Notes: generated from the letters alone by a model not told the origin. Positions 1-8,042 are shown, counted from the first letter of the stretch. The stretch is 33,761 bases of DNA from Nitrospirota bacterium (GCA_030638335.1 DAOWET010000283.1:1-33761); one strand, 5' to 3'. A program made the numbers and translations.

Positions 1-509
1 GCTCTGGCAAGTCCACGCTCATGAGGCTCATTATGGGGTTGAGAGTTCCAAAGGCCGGGGAGGTCTTCATATTCGGGAATCATTGCAGGACAGAGAATGA
101 CTTCGCTCAGGCCCGCAGGCGGATGGGTTTTTTGTTTCAGGACTCTGACGACCAGCTATTCAGCCCCACTGTGGAGGAAGACATTGCCTTCGGGCCTCTG
201 AATTTGGGGCGCACGCACGTGGAGGCCAGAGAGGACGTGGTCGAGGTATGCCACAGGCTGGGCATAAGCAGCCTCAGGAAAAAGGTCACGCACAAACTCT
301 CGGGCGGACAGAAAAGGCTGGTGGCGCTTGCCACTGCCGCGGCCATGCGCCCGGAGGTCTATATACTTGACGAGCCCACCGCGGGCATAGACGAGGAGGG
401 CATGCGTACCCTCCTTCGTTTTCTTGACGAGCACGTGCGCACATGCCTGATAGCAAGCCACGACAGGGAGTTTTTAAAGAAGGTCACAGACCGCGAGTTT
501 GGATTGTAA
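1..509 (+). CDS. CbiO/EcfA-type ABC transporter ATPase, 5' end missing
   Basis: ATP-binding subunit of a cobalt/nickel or ECF-type importer on the inner face of the cytoplasmic membrane. The reading frame is open from base 3, so the gene starts before the window. The first visible residues (SGKSTLMRL) are the end of the Walker A loop. Then follow the Q-loop FLFQDSDDQLF with the SPTVEEDIAFGP stretch typical of CbiO/EcfA ATPases, the signature LSGGQKR, Walker B YILDEPTAGID and the switch histidine in IASHD. About 40 N-terminal residues should lie upstream. The C-terminus stops soon after the H-loop, shorter than many EcfA proteins. The membrane partners (CbiM/CbiQ-like) would be expected upstream and cannot be seen, so the transported metal or vitamin is undetermined. 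Confidence 0.9.
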   Translation, partial: SGKSTLMRLIMGLRVPKAGEVFIFGNHCRTENDFAQARRRMGFLFQDSDDQLFSPTVEEDIAFGPLNLGRTHVEAREDVVEVCHRLGISSLRKKVTHKLSGGQKRLVALATAAAMRPEVYILDEPTAGIDEEGMRTLLRFLDEHVRTCLIASHDREFLKKVTDREFGL

Positions 510-582
510 GGGGTCATGGATCCCCTTGTGGACTTTTTCATGTATTACTTATAGAATGGAATTATATTTATGGAGGGGATAG

Positions 583-963
583 ATGAGAAATAGATTTGCT
601 ATTTACCTAATCATCTTCTTTATTACCATTCCAATGTTTGGATGTGCTGGAAGCCCATTAATGACGGGATGGGAAGCGAAAGAAAATAGAGCTAACATGC
701 TTAAGCTAAAAATTGGAATGAATAAAGAAAAGGTGCTCTCCATTATGGGTACACCATATAAGACAGAATCCTATTCAATAAAAGATAAGTACACCGAATT
801 TTGGTTATATATGACAAAGGGGGTAGATAATGAGAATCCTACACCTCAAGATTCTAATTTTACTCCTTTTGCTTTTGAAAATGATGTTTTATCTGGATGG
901 GGACGAAATTATTATGATAATGCTTTGCGAATAGAGCAGGACATTAAAATTGAGATAAAGTAG
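583..963 (+). CDS. Small lipoprotein, SmpA/BamE-like fold possible
   Basis: 126-residue predicted lipoprotein of unknown function. The N-terminus has a hydrophobic stretch (residues 6-19) ending in a lipobox with Cys21 (MFGCAG). The segment LKIGMNKEKVLSIMGTPYK resembles the 'GMtkeeVlxxxGxP' motif of SmpA/BamE-type outer-membrane lipoproteins. That is a motif-level resemblance only. A strong Shine-Dalgarno (GGAGGGG, about 571-577) precedes the ATG. The gene is clearly more AT-rich than its neighbours: 20 G or C out of 60 bases at 721-780. Together with the next small ORF it forms an AT-rich patch between the ATPase and the histidine kinase, which suggests separate acquisition. Confidence 0.75.
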   Translation: MRNRFAIYLIIFFITIPMFGCAGSPLMTGWEAKENRANMLKLKIGMNKEKVLSIMGTPYKTESYSIKDKYTEFWLYMTKGVDNENPTPQDSNFTPFAFENDVLSGWGRNYYDNALRIEQDIKIEIK

Positions 964-994
964 AAAAAACTAGAAAGGTTGATTGATTTGATAA

Positions 995-1240
995 GTGGCA
1001 TTTGTTAGATATCATAGTGAACTCAAATGCATGATTAACGAACAAAATCTTAATGGCAAAATATTATCAACCTCTGAACTCAACTTACTCTTTAGACAGT
1101 TTTACCCAGAAAAAGATATAAGTTTTATGCAACCATCTGACCATTGTATCAATAAGACAAATAAAGAAGCGTGTTGCTGTGCAGAAACTAAGGGTGCCTT
1201 ATTCGTATATATTAAGAGAGCTACATACAAAGTAAGATAG
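995..1240 (+). CDS. Small uncharacterised protein with PSDHCxNxTNK motif
   Basis: An 81-residue ORF reading from a GTG directly after an in-frame stop. An ATG at 1031 would give 69 residues and neither start has a well-spaced Shine-Dalgarno. The C-terminal half, PSDHCINKTNK followed by LFVYIKRATYKVR, resembles a motif I know from uncharacterised bacterial proteins (PSDxCxNxTNKG... ending in an aromatic/basic strand). I cannot name a function. Four cysteines cluster around residues 50-63. It lies 31 bases after the AT-rich lipoprotein gene and shares its base composition. It may be the surviving C-terminal domain of a longer acquired gene. Confidence 0.5.
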   Translation: MAFVRYHSELKCMINEQNLNGKILSTSELNLLFRQFYPEKDISFMQPSDHCINKTNKEACCCAETKGALFVYIKRATYKVR

Positions 1241-1342
1241 CTTTATTCCCTGTAAGATTATGTGCGTGTATATATTTACCCCTTTAGATCAAGCGAAAGC
1301 ACCACGGATGTCTCCACCTGAAGCTCAGGGATGCACAGGCGG

Positions 1343-2707
1343 TCAACTCAATCTGGATATCCGGGTATGCGTTTCCTTCAAGGGGAAGGTGATCGAAAAC
1401 TCGGCTCCCTCGTTGTTCCTGACTTTCATATCCCCTTCAAGCTGGCCCACCAGCTGGTTGACGATATTCATTCCGAGGCCTTTGTTCTCCGAAAAAGGGT
1501 CCAGGCCCTCGGGCAGGCCAGGCCCGTTGTCACCCATAATAAGGTTGACGAGGCCGTCTCCGCTCTGGTGGAGTGCAATGCTTATTCGCAGGCCTCCGGT
1601 GTCCGTGAGCGCATGTTTCAGGGAGTTCGTGATCAACTCGTTCAGGATGAGCCCGCAGGGTATAAGGATGTTAAGGCCAAGCGTGATGGACTCTATGTCT
1701 GTTGAGAGACTTACATCATTTTCGCTAAGTCTGTATGTGTGCCGAAGATAATATGCCAGCCCTTCTGCATAGGATTCGAAGTTGACCGTCTCCATGTCGT
1801 CTTGCATGTAGAGCTGCTCGTGTACATAAGCCATTGCGTGGATGCGGCTTTGGCTCTCTGTGCAGAGTTCCTTGAGCTTCTGGTCGCCAGTTTGCCTGAC
1901 CTGCAGGGAAAGCAGCGCCGAGATAATGGCAAGGTTATTCTTTACGCGGTGGTGGACTTCATGAAGGAGTATATTCTTTTGCCCGAGAGAGGCCCGGAGT
2001 TGCTCCTCGCTGTTTTTGAGTTGTTCCTCGGCAAGCTTTCGCTCATGAATGTTGCGGGTAATCCCGAGAAAGCCTGTGAGCCGTCCCTCGCTGTCCCTCA
2101 TGGGAGAAGAGGTGACCTCGGCCCAGAAGGTGGAGCCGTCCTTTCTGCGAGCCATCAGTTCGTACCGATGCTCTGAATTATCAGGGTCCCCGGTCTCTTC
2201 TCTCCGGAGCCGCTCCTTAAAGGCGCGCAATGCAATTTCCAATGACTCGGGCCTGAGTAATTCGCCCAGAGTCTTCCCGTCTGCCTCCTCCGGAGTATAT
2301 CCGAACATGCGCTGAACGGAAGGGCTTACGTATATTAACGCGCCTGAGCGGTCCATGGTCCAGAAGACGTCTGACACCTTGTCAGTGACAAGCTGAAGCT
2401 GCCTGATCGAATGCTGGAGGCCCTCCTCCACACGTATCCGCTCGCCCACCTCTGTTTCGAGGACTTCCTTCTCCAGATGGGTCCGGGCAGAGAACCTGAC
2501 GATCAGTATCATCGCGTAAGAAAGGGGCAAGGCGACTAAAAAAGCGTCAACAGCCCCCATAAAAACAATGTGTTTTGGGATATGGCCCCACAACAGCAGA
2601 CTTTGTATGCTGCTGAATGTAAGAGTCAGTATTTCCGCCAGAAAGACAGTCAGCAGAACCAGTGTCCAGTCACTGAGCTGCGCTATTTTAAGTATGATTT
2701 TGTGCAT
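1343..2707 (-). CDS. Membrane-bound PAS sensor histidine kinase (HisKA_2 type)
   Basis: 454-residue sensor kinase that autophosphorylates a His and passes the phosphate to a response regulator not present here. Two membrane helices (about 13-38 and 46-71) are joined by a very short periplasmic loop. A PAS domain follows (about 104-222: VFWTMDRSG, VSPSVQRMFGYTPEE, and the PAC-like EVTSSPMRDSEGRLTGFLG). The dimerisation domain is HisKA_2, with HEVHHRVKNNL at 249-259 and the likely phospho-acceptor His253. The ATPase domain has N-box LILNELITNSLKHA (353-366), G1 DNGPGLP (393-399) and G2 KGLGMNIV (409-416). With so little periplasmic sequence, sensing probably occurs in the membrane or through the cytoplasmic PAS. 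The gene diverges from the YkgJ-like gene at 2926. An AGGAA sequence lies upstream of the ATG. Confidence 0.93.
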   Translation of the reverse strand: MHKIILKIAQLSDWTLVLLTVFLAEILTLTFSSIQSLLLWGHIPKHIVFMGAVDAFLVALPLSYAMILIVRFSARTHLEKEVLETEVGERIRVEEGLQHSIRQLQLVTDKVSDVFWTMDRSGALIYVSPSVQRMFGYTPEEADGKTLGELLRPESLEIALRAFKERLRREETGDPDNSEHRYELMARRKDGSTFWAEVTSSPMRDSEGRLTGFLGITRNIHERKLAEEQLKNSEEQLRASLGQKNILLHEVHHRVKNNLAIISALLSLQVRQTGDQKLKELCTESQSRIHAMAYVHEQLYMQDDMETVNFESYAEGLAYYLRHTYRLSENDVSLSTDIESITLGLNILIPCGLILNELITNSLKHALTDTGGLRISIALHQSGDGLVNLIMGDNGPGLPEGLDPFSENKGLGMNIVNQLVGQLEGDMKVRNNEGAEFSITFPLKETHTRISRLS

Positions 2708-2913
2708 TCGTTGTTATTCCTGTTTCAATTAATTCATCAGGTAATGCATCAGGCCTGTTACATTTATGTTATGCCAGAAAAGGAGCAGAAAGCAACATGA
2801 ATTTATATTTACAAGCTGACAGAATATTTACTGATTTCCCGGATGCTCCTGTGTGTGGCTTGCCTCTGCCTGTTTAACTCAGGGCGTGGCATCCCCTTGG
2901 CGTAATTGTTCGG

Positions 2914-2919
2914 TATAAT
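2914..2919 (+). promoter_or_regulatory. Perfect -10 box (TATAAT) 6 bp before the ATG
   Basis: TATAAT ends exactly six bases before the ATG at 2926, so transcription would be expected to start at or within a base or two of the A of the start codon. No Shine-Dalgarno lies in the 20 bases before the ATG. No good -35 is visible at 16-18 bp spacing. This is read as a leaderless-mRNA promoter. Confidence 0.5.
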
Positions 2920-2925
2920 ATTATT

Positions 2926-3306
2926 ATGGATGAACGGGTTCTGGATGAGGATGAACTTTCTGAGGAGGAGAGGCAGCGGCTCCAGTCGGCTGTGCGCGCG
3001 ATGGTGGAGCTTGGCATGGGAGCCGCGTATGGGGTGGAGGAGCCGGGAGAACCGGATGCGGACGTGGATTGCAGCGCAAGGTTGAGTAAGTGCCGGGCAG
3101 TGTGTTGCACAATGCATTTTGCGCTTACAAAGCAGGAGGTCGCAGACGGGCGTATTCTTCATAACACCCAGCGGCCCTATTTCATAGCGCGCGACCCGGA
3201 CGGGTACTGCCCGCACCTTCTGCGCGATACAATGAGTTGCAGTGTATGGGAGAGGCGCCCCACACGATGCAGGCGGTACGATTGCGCTATTGAGAGCAAG
3301 GGGTGA
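2926..3306 (+). CDS. YkgJ-family Cys-cluster (Zn/Fe-chelating) protein
   Basis: 126-residue cytoplasmic protein with the cysteine pattern of the YkgJ/CxxCxxCC family, predicted to bind zinc or an iron-sulfur cluster. Visible ligands are the first cluster around residues 50-62 (DCSARLSKCRAVCC), a middle CPHL, and the C-terminal CSVWERRPTRCRRYDC. The first ~45 residues are acidic and helix-prone. The biochemical role of the family is not established. The ATG at 2926 lacks a Shine-Dalgarno but follows a TATAAT at the leaderless distance. A second family member is encoded at 7545-7943, so the window carries two. Confidence 0.85.
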   Translation: MDERVLDEDELSEEERQRLQSAVRAMVELGMGAAYGVEEPGEPDADVDCSARLSKCRAVCCTMHFALTKQEVADGRILHNTQRPYFIARDPDGYCPHLLRDTMSCSVWERRPTRCRRYDCAIESKG

Positions 3307-3355
3307 ATCCAGAGGTGAGGCCGAAAGGCCATAAAACATAATGGAGGATGTTTAT

Positions 3356-3535
3356 ATGAAAAGGTTTTCGTTCATTATTATTACCGCAGTATTTGCCGCA
3401 GGGCTGTTACTCTCAGGGTGCGAGTCCACGAAGGGAGCTGGCAAGAGGGTCGGCGACGACCTGAAGAAGACTTCAGAGAGGTTCGAGAAGAGCGTATCCG
3501 ACGCTACAAAGGATTTCAGGGAGAGAAACCAGTAA
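3356..3535 (+). CDS. Entericidin-like small lipoprotein
   Basis: 59-residue lipoprotein. The start is placed at 3356 (MKRFSF) because GGAGG at 3344-3348 is spaced 7 bases from it; an upstream in-frame ATG at 3341 overlaps that Shine-Dalgarno. A signal peptide ends in the lipobox LLSGC, followed by ESTKGAGKRVGDD, which matches the 'GC-T-KG-G-D' pattern of the entericidin EcnA/EcnB family. The rest is a charged amphipathic helix (KKTSERFEKSVSDATKDF). Entericidins are small envelope lipoproteins linked to stress. No antidote-like gene is recognisable apart from the next lipoprotein, which may form a pair with this one. Confidence 0.75.
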   Translation: MKRFSFIIITAVFAAGLLLSGCESTKGAGKRVGDDLKKTSERFEKSVSDATKDFRERNQ

Positions 3536-3557
3536 ATAAAGGAAGGGCAGGGATAAG

Positions 3558-3797
3558 ATGCTGAAAAGGATATTCATGCTGGCAGGGTGCGCGGCACTGC
3601 TGATGGCAGTTGGATGCTCGAAGCTCGAGGAGGCCTCGGAGAAGGGCACAAAAGCGGTTGACAAGGTGATCATGGACCCACAGAGGAAGGCCGAGGATGC
3701 CAAGGACGCGATGAACGCGGCCATAAAGAATATGGACAAGAGCATCAAGCGCGCAACCGAGGATGTAAAGGACAAAGCAGAGGATTTGTCAAAGTAG
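3558..3797 (+). CDS. Small helical lipoprotein
   Basis: 79-residue lipoprotein encoded 22 bases after the entericidin-like gene and probably co-transcribed. A hydrophobic signal (residues 5-18) ends in LMAVGC, with Cys20 as the lipidated residue. The mature part is strongly charged, rich in Lys, Asp and Ala, and looks like one long amphipathic helix or coiled coil with heptad-like spacing (AEDAKDAMNAAIKNMDKSI). It resembles apolipoprotein- or LEA-like small envelope proteins, but no family is recognised. A GGCCAGCC-acg-GGCTGGCC hairpin 13 bases after the stop may act as a weak terminator and is the first element of the adjoining repeat block. Confidence 0.75.
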   Translation: MLKRIFMLAGCAALLMAVGCSKLEEASEKGTKAVDKVIMDPQRKAEDAKDAMNAAIKNMDKSIKRATEDVKDKAEDLSK

Positions 3798-3800
3798 CAG

Positions 3801-4283
3801 GCAAGGACCGGCCAGCCACGGGCTGGCCTTAAGCAGGTCGCGACAACCCGGTCTCACGGACCAGCCACGGGCTGGCCTTAATAGGTCGAGTCGACCCGTA
3901 ATGATTCCTTTGAAGGATAAACAGAAACGCTTTAAAGACGAGATGCTCTCGTTACATCTTCTGAAAACGGTCGGGGCTGACGGCCTCCAGTATAAACGAG
4001 CCCGTGGCTCGGTCGGGGCGAAAGCCACCAGTTGAAGGGGGCCCATGGCCCCGTGACCCCCTCCATAAATGGAGCGCATAAGCAGCCTCATAAAGTGATC
4101 AGACTAAATACAAAAAGCCGATCTGGCAATTAAAGGCTTAAATAGGGATTCTTCGTTACATCTTCTGAAACGACCGAAGCTGGACGCTCCAGTTTAAAAG
4201 GGGTCAGTACATCTTCTGAAAACGGTCGGGGCTGACGGCCTCCAGTTAAAACGAGCCCGTGGCTCGCTCCAGCTTAAAAGGGG
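3801..4283. repeat. Intergenic block A of a dispersed hairpin-repeat family
   Basis: Non-coding stretch between the small lipoprotein gene and the 3' end of the CZB chemoreceptor. It contains five short hairpins with 3-nt loops: GGCCAGCC-acg-GGCTGGCC (3810-3828), CCAGCC-acg-GGCTGG (3861-3875), CGAGCC-cgt-GGCTCG (3997-4011 and 4252-4266) and GGGGCC-cat-GGCCCC (4038-4052). Direct internal repeats include acatcttctgaaaacggtcg at 3954-3973 and 4209-4228, and a partial copy at 4155. A conserved core GAGATGCT...GTTACATCTTCTG lies at about 3939-3963. The string TTAATAGGTCGAGTCGACCC (3878-3897) recurs as its reverse complement in block C near 15940. The block is assembled from the same modules as those near 12000 and 15900. 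Confidence 0.85.
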
Positions 4284-5840
4284 TCAGTGACCCCCTCCAC
4301 AGTTTCCTTCGAGGTTATCGATAAGCACGATGATATTCTTTGAGACCTCTTCCATCTCAAGAAACATCCCGTTTGCGCGCTCGTGCTCGCCCCTGTCGTA
4401 GGCCTGGATGATCTCCTTGCCGATCTGATGCACGCGCTTATGCGGGTCTTCAAGCTTTACAAAGGCATCGCTGGTCCCGCAGGCCTCCATGCCCTCGCCG
4501 TAGTACCATTTGCCAAGGCGGCATTTGGTGTGGTCGTTGAGCTTGTCCGCCTCCAGGCGGGCCTGTCCGTTCAAGTGCGCTGCAACGCGGTTGACCCAGA
4601 GGCGGTGGTCGCCCTTTGAGAGCTCAAGCACCATCTCCTTCCTTCCGGGGGTCTTGTATTTGGCGATGGCAGTGCGTATCGTGTCCACGATGTTGGTGAC
4701 CCCGTCCACCTCTGTAAGCACCGTGGCGCTCTTGGCGTGGATGGTGCTTGATATGCTTGATGTCTCCCCTATGGTTTCGGATATCTGCCTTGTGGCCGAT
4801 GCCTGCTGCTCCACGGCAACAGAGATCTGGGAGAAAAGTTCATTGGCCTTTGTAGTGGACTCCACTATGGAGTTGAAAGAGTCCTTGACGTTCTTCATGG
4901 AGGTGTTGGCCTTCTGAACAAGTTTGGAGGAATCGTCCATGTGCTGGCGTGTCTCGTCAGAGCCCTCCTGCACGGCTGTGATCTTCTCGGATATGGCGGC
5001 AGTGGCCTTGATGGTGCGCTCGGCCAGTTTCCTTACCTCATCGGCGACCACTGCAAAACCCCTGCCCTGCTCTCCGGCGCGCGCCGCCTCTATGGCGGCG
5101 TTCAGGGCAAGCAGGTTCGTCTGGTCAGCTATACCGTGTATGACCGTGATTATATCGCTTATCTCGGTGACCTTTATGTTGAGGTCGTCTATCATGTACT
5201 TAAGCTCCAGGATGGAGGACGAATAACTGTCAACTGCCTCCACCGCAAGGTTGGACACGAATTTTCCGCCGTCAGCCACCTCCATGCTCTCAAGAGAGCT
5301 CACGGCAGCGGAAGACGTCTTTCCGGCTATCTCAGATATGGTCTGGCTCAACTGCTCAGCGTTGATGGCGATGGTTTCGGCCTGTTTTGCCTGCTCTGAT
5401 GAGCCCTGGTTGTTCTCGGCCGCATTGTGCCGGAGTTCGTCCACTTTCTTTATCACGCTGGTCACGGCGCGGATGGTCTGGTCAAAGTTATCGCCAAGGT
5501 TACGGGCGAAATCGTCGAGATCCTCGCCAAGCCGCCCGATCTCGTCATTGCTGAGCTTGCCGTGTCTTGCCGTGAGGTCGCCCTCGGAAAGATTAAGCAC
5601 CTGTTGTTCGAGCCTGCCAAGGGGGGTGGTGATGGTGCGTGAGAGCACCAGGGCCAGAACCACCGCGGCAACAGACCCTGCAAGAAGGCCTGTAACATAT
5701 ATGGCGCGGAGGGCCTCCGCGGACCCGGCCCCGAGGGCTTTTAAGAACAATAAAGTAAAAAACCCTGCAAAGACCAGGAAAAGCACAAGCAGGGTGAATA
5801 CGATCTTGATGCGAATACTGTGCTCGCCTCTTTCAGACAT
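4284..5840 (-). CDS. Methyl-accepting chemotaxis protein with C-terminal CZB domain
   Basis: 518-residue chemoreceptor. Two membrane helices (about 12-34 and 46-67) with only a dozen residues between them mean there is no periplasmic ligand domain. A HAMP domain follows (about 68-120), then the signalling domain with its conserved hairpin tip (about 237-274: [36 protein letters not shown]). A C-terminal CZB domain has the expected 3His/1Cys ligands: His412, Cys440 in [14 protein letters not shown], His467 and His471. CZB domains sense zinc, and in some bacteria oxidants such as hypochlorite through the zinc-bound Cys, so this receptor probably senses a cytoplasmic signal. The last residues (CGGGH) are encoded by sequence that belongs to the adjoining repeat. 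Confidence 0.95.
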   Translation of the reverse strand: MSERGEHSIRIKIVFTLLVLFLVFAGFFTLLFLKALGAGSAEALRAIYVTGLLAGSVAAVVLALVLSRTITTPLGRLEQQVLNLSEGDLTARHGKLSNDEIGRLGEDLDDFARNLGDNFDQTIRAVTSVIKKVDELRHNAAENNQGSSEQAKQAETIAINAEQLSQTISEIAGKTSSAAVSSLESMEVADGGKFVSNLAVEAVDSYSSSILELKYMIDDLNIKVTEISDIITVIHGIADQTNLLALNAAIEAARAGEQGRGFAVVADEVRKLAERTIKATAAISEKITAVQEGSDETRQHMDDSSKLVQKANTSMKNVKDSFNSIVESTTKANELFSQISVAVEQQASATRQISETIGETSSISSTIHAKSATVLTEVDGVTNIVDTIRTAIAKYKTPGRKEMVLELSKGDHRLWVNRVAAHLNGQARLEADKLNDHTKCRLGKWYYGEGMEACGTSDAFVKLEDPHKRVHQIGKEIIQAYDRGEHERANGMFLEMEEVSKNIIVLIDNLEGNCGGGH

Positions 5841-6028
5841 ATTACTCCCCCGGAACCAAACACCATAGTTTCAAACAGGAAGTGCCCTCCCCCGTGCATG
5901 TCCCTCAAACAGAAAACATAACAAAAAGAATAACAAAAACATAAGGAATATGTCACATGATATTACTTAATAGGCACATATGGGGCTTTTAGTCCCGAAG
6001 CTTCATTTGATATGATATTTGAGAAGCC

Positions 6029-6916
6029 ATGAAAAACCGCTTTAAGGACATACAGATGGGTGTGGCACCTGAGTGCTATCCGTGTTTTTTGCGACAGGCA
6101 AATATCGCGATGGAGATGGCGGGTGTTGACCGGGATACCATGCATCGCGTCATGCTCAGCGTACTAAGGGCGATAGGGCAGGCGGACCCGTCCAAAAAGA
6201 CACCAGCGCACATCACAAGCCCCATGCACAGGCGCATCCGCCGCCTGCTCAAGCTGGACCCGTTCCGCGGGGTGAAGGCACGATACAACAAGATAGCGCT
6301 TAAGATGTACCCCGAACTCAAAGAGATGGTTGCGTTGAGCCCCGAGCCACTTGTCATGGCCGCGAGGCTCGCCATAGCCGGCAACGTGATCGATTTTGGC
6401 ATATACAGTTCCGTGGACATCAGGGGCACGGTGGAGCGGGCTGTGGGCGAACCGGTGGCAGTGGACGACTCCGGGGAGTTCATCAAGGAGCTTAAGGGTG
6501 TGGACAAGGTGCTATATCTCCTTGATAACGCGGGCGAGGTCGTATTTGACCGTTTACTTATAGAGGAACTTCTTGCGCTTGGCAAGCAGGTGACCGTGGC
6601 AGTGAAGGCCGGCCCTGTGATAAACGACTGCACGGCCGAGGACGCCACAAGCGCGGGCCTTGATGATATCTGCCGGGTTATTGATAACGGTTCTGACCAT
6701 GTGGGCACTATCCTTGAGCAGACCTCGCGGAGTTTCCGCGAACACTTCGGGAGGGAAGGCCAGCTTATCATAAGCAAGGGCCAGGCCAACTTCGAGACCC
6801 TGATGCACGAGGATCGGAGGATATACTTCCTGCTCCAGTCCAAATGCGAAGTGGTCTCAGGAAGGCTCGGCCTTGAGCTGGGCGCGATGCTGTTTGCGCG
6901 CGGCGGGGGCAGGTAG
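6029..6916 (+). CDS. DUF89/ARMT1-like metal-dependent protein
   Basis: 295-residue protein of the DUF89 family, whose characterised members are metal-dependent phosphatases proposed to remove damaged phosphometabolites. Visible family features are the N-terminal PECYPCFLRQA (Cys16 and Cys19), AGNVIDFG (about 118-125), the metal-site motif LLDNAGEVVFD (about 168-178), KAGPVINDCT and ISKGQANFETL. The length matches the short archaeal/bacterial subgroup. The start could be 6029, or 6056 (MGVAPECYPCF) which has AAGGA upstream; many homologues begin close to the PxCxxC motif. TATGAT at 6011-6016 is a possible -10. It is followed after 2 bases by the TsaC-like gene, implying an operon. The substrate is unknown. 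Confidence 0.88.
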   Translation: MKNRFKDIQMGVAPECYPCFLRQANIAMEMAGVDRDTMHRVMLSVLRAIGQADPSKKTPAHITSPMHRRIRRLLKLDPFRGVKARYNKIALKMYPELKEMVALSPEPLVMAARLAIAGNVIDFGIYSSVDIRGTVERAVGEPVAVDDSGEFIKELKGVDKVLYLLDNAGEVVFDRLLIEELLALGKQVTVAVKAGPVINDCTAEDATSAGLDDICRVIDNGSDHVGTILEQTSRSFREHFGREGQLIISKGQANFETLMHEDRRIYFLLQSKCEVVSGRLGLELGAMLFARGGGR

Positions 6917-6918
6917 CA

Positions 6919-7548
6919 GTGGACATACTTCGAGCTTTGGGCGCGCAGGATGCCAACTCTCTAATGGAGGCCGTGCGTGTGCTCAAAGAGGGAGGCATTG
7001 TCGCCTATCCCACCGAGACCTTCTATGGGTTAGGCGTGAAATACGATAACGAGCAGGCCCTTCGGAGCCTCTTTGAGCTTAAGGGCCGCCCCGAGGGCAA
7101 ACCCTTCTCTTTGATCATCGCTGACAAAGAACAATTGAAAGATATTGCCGGGCCGCTTCCGGGTGCTGCGCACGAACTGATCAGGCAGCATTGGCCGGGA
7201 CCCCTTACGCTTGTGCTTGAAGCGCTTCCGGGGTTGTCTCCATACATAGCGTCTTATATAGCACCTGGCGGCACCGTGGCAGTGCGTGTGCCTGGCGAGT
7301 CCATGGCCCTGGAGCTTGCGCGCAAGTGCGGGTTCGCTATCACTGCAACAAGCGCCAACCCCTCGGGCCAAGCCCCCGCGAGCACGGCACGAATGGTATC
7401 GGAATACTTCCCTGAAGGCATTGACCTTTTGCTTGACAGCGGGGCCACCCCAGGCGAGCTGGCCTCGACGATAGTTGACCTTACAGGCCAAGTGCCAAGG
7501 GTATTGCGTGAGGGCGCGTGCAGGGTATCGCTTCCGGGGCCGAGATGA
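6919..7548 (+). CDS. tsaC: L-threonylcarbamoyladenylate synthase (TsaC/Sua5/YrdC family)
   Basis: 209-residue YrdC-domain enzyme. It makes threonylcarbamoyl-AMP from threonine, bicarbonate and ATP, the first step of the t6A modification at position 37 of ANN-decoding tRNAs. Diagnostic motifs are YPTETFYGLG (residues 31-40), KGRPEGKPF (conserved Lys/Arg of the active site), PGPLTLVL, SANPSG and STIVDL. It lacks the extra C-terminal Sua5 domain, so the short TsaC form fits. The start is GTG at 6919, two bases after the DUF89 stop. The 3' end overlaps the ATG of the next gene (ATGA), so translation of the three genes is likely coupled. YciO, a paralogue with the same fold, is the main alternative identity. 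Confidence 0.93.
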   Translation: MDILRALGAQDANSLMEAVRVLKEGGIVAYPTETFYGLGVKYDNEQALRSLFELKGRPEGKPFSLIIADKEQLKDIAGPLPGAAHELIRQHWPGPLTLVLEALPGLSPYIASYIAPGGTVAVRVPGESMALELARKCGFAITATSANPSGQAPASTARMVSEYFPEGIDLLLDSGATPGELASTIVDLTGQVPRVLREGACRVSLPGPR

Positions 7549-7943
7549 GCCAGAGGCGCCTTGCCCATGAGATCAGGGAGGCTTACGAAGCCCTGAGCCC
7601 CATGATCGAGAGCTACACTTCCAGTCTATGCCCGGGCTGTAAACAGGTCTGCTGCATAGACCGTCATGGCACACACGAGCAGGCTGACCTTGAGTTCATA
7701 AGGCTTCTGGACAGTGATGCGATTCCCGTGGAGCCCCCGCTCTTTGATGACAAAAAGCCCTGCCGATATCTTGGAGAGCGCGGATGCGTGCTTGTGCGTT
7801 GGCAGCGCCCCTACCGGTGTACCTGGTACTTCTGTGAGCCTCTGCTTGAGCGGATGCGCCAGGCCGACTCGCGCATGTACAGGCGGGTGCTTGAGGCCCT
7901 CCAGAGGTTGGGCCTGCTGCGGGGCAGCATGATTGGCGTGTGA
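7545..7943 (+). CDS. Second YkgJ-family Cys-cluster protein
   Basis: 132-residue YkgJ-type protein with CPGCKQVCC (about 29-37), C near PCRYLGERGC, and the C-terminal RPYRCTWYFC. These Cys residues are predicted to chelate Zn or an Fe-S cluster. The start at 7545 is chosen because its ATG overlaps the TsaC stop as ATGA; an in-frame upstream start at 7518 would lie deep inside tsaC. The C-terminal helix (RRVLEALQRLGLLRG) is conserved-looking. It is the last gene of the DUF89-tsaC-ykgJ run. Function unknown; the link to tRNA modification is positional only. Confidence 0.85.
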   Translation: MSQRRLAHEIREAYEALSPMIESYTSSLCPGCKQVCCIDRHGTHEQADLEFIRLLDSDAIPVEPPLFDDKKPCRYLGERGCVLVRWQRPYRCTWYFCEPLLERMRQADSRMYRRVLEALQRLGLLRGSMIGV

Positions 7944-8014
7944 TCCCCCCTCCAAAAACCCAATATGGGAGTGCTTGCCATATGGATAAACACAAGGTAT
8001 TGTGGTTTGACCCC

Positions 8015-8042
8015 TTGACAAGCCCCCCTCACATACAATAAT
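8015..8042 (+). promoter_or_regulatory. Sigma70-like promoter for the 8082 gene
   Basis: TTGACA (8015-8020), 16-bp spacer, AATAAT (8037-8042). It is placed correctly to give a ~30-base leader that includes the strong Shine-Dalgarno AGGAGGGG (8071-8078). Confidence 0.6.

Noticed and set aside
1260-2315. Plus-strand ORFs across the histidine kinase gene
   Set aside because: Shadow frames of a gene with complete PAS, HisKA_2 and ATPase motifs on the minus strand.
2809-3339. Long minus-strand ORF opposite the YkgJ-like gene
   Set aside because: No family resemblance, no ribosome site, and the opposite strand has an unmistakable Cys-cluster protein.
3789-4091. Minus-strand ORF within intergenic block A
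   Set aside because: It is made of repeat modules, has no protein-like conservation and no ribosome site.
3801-4283. CRISPR array
   Set aside because: The repeats are of unequal length, palindromic and not separated by uniform unique spacers; no cas genes are present.
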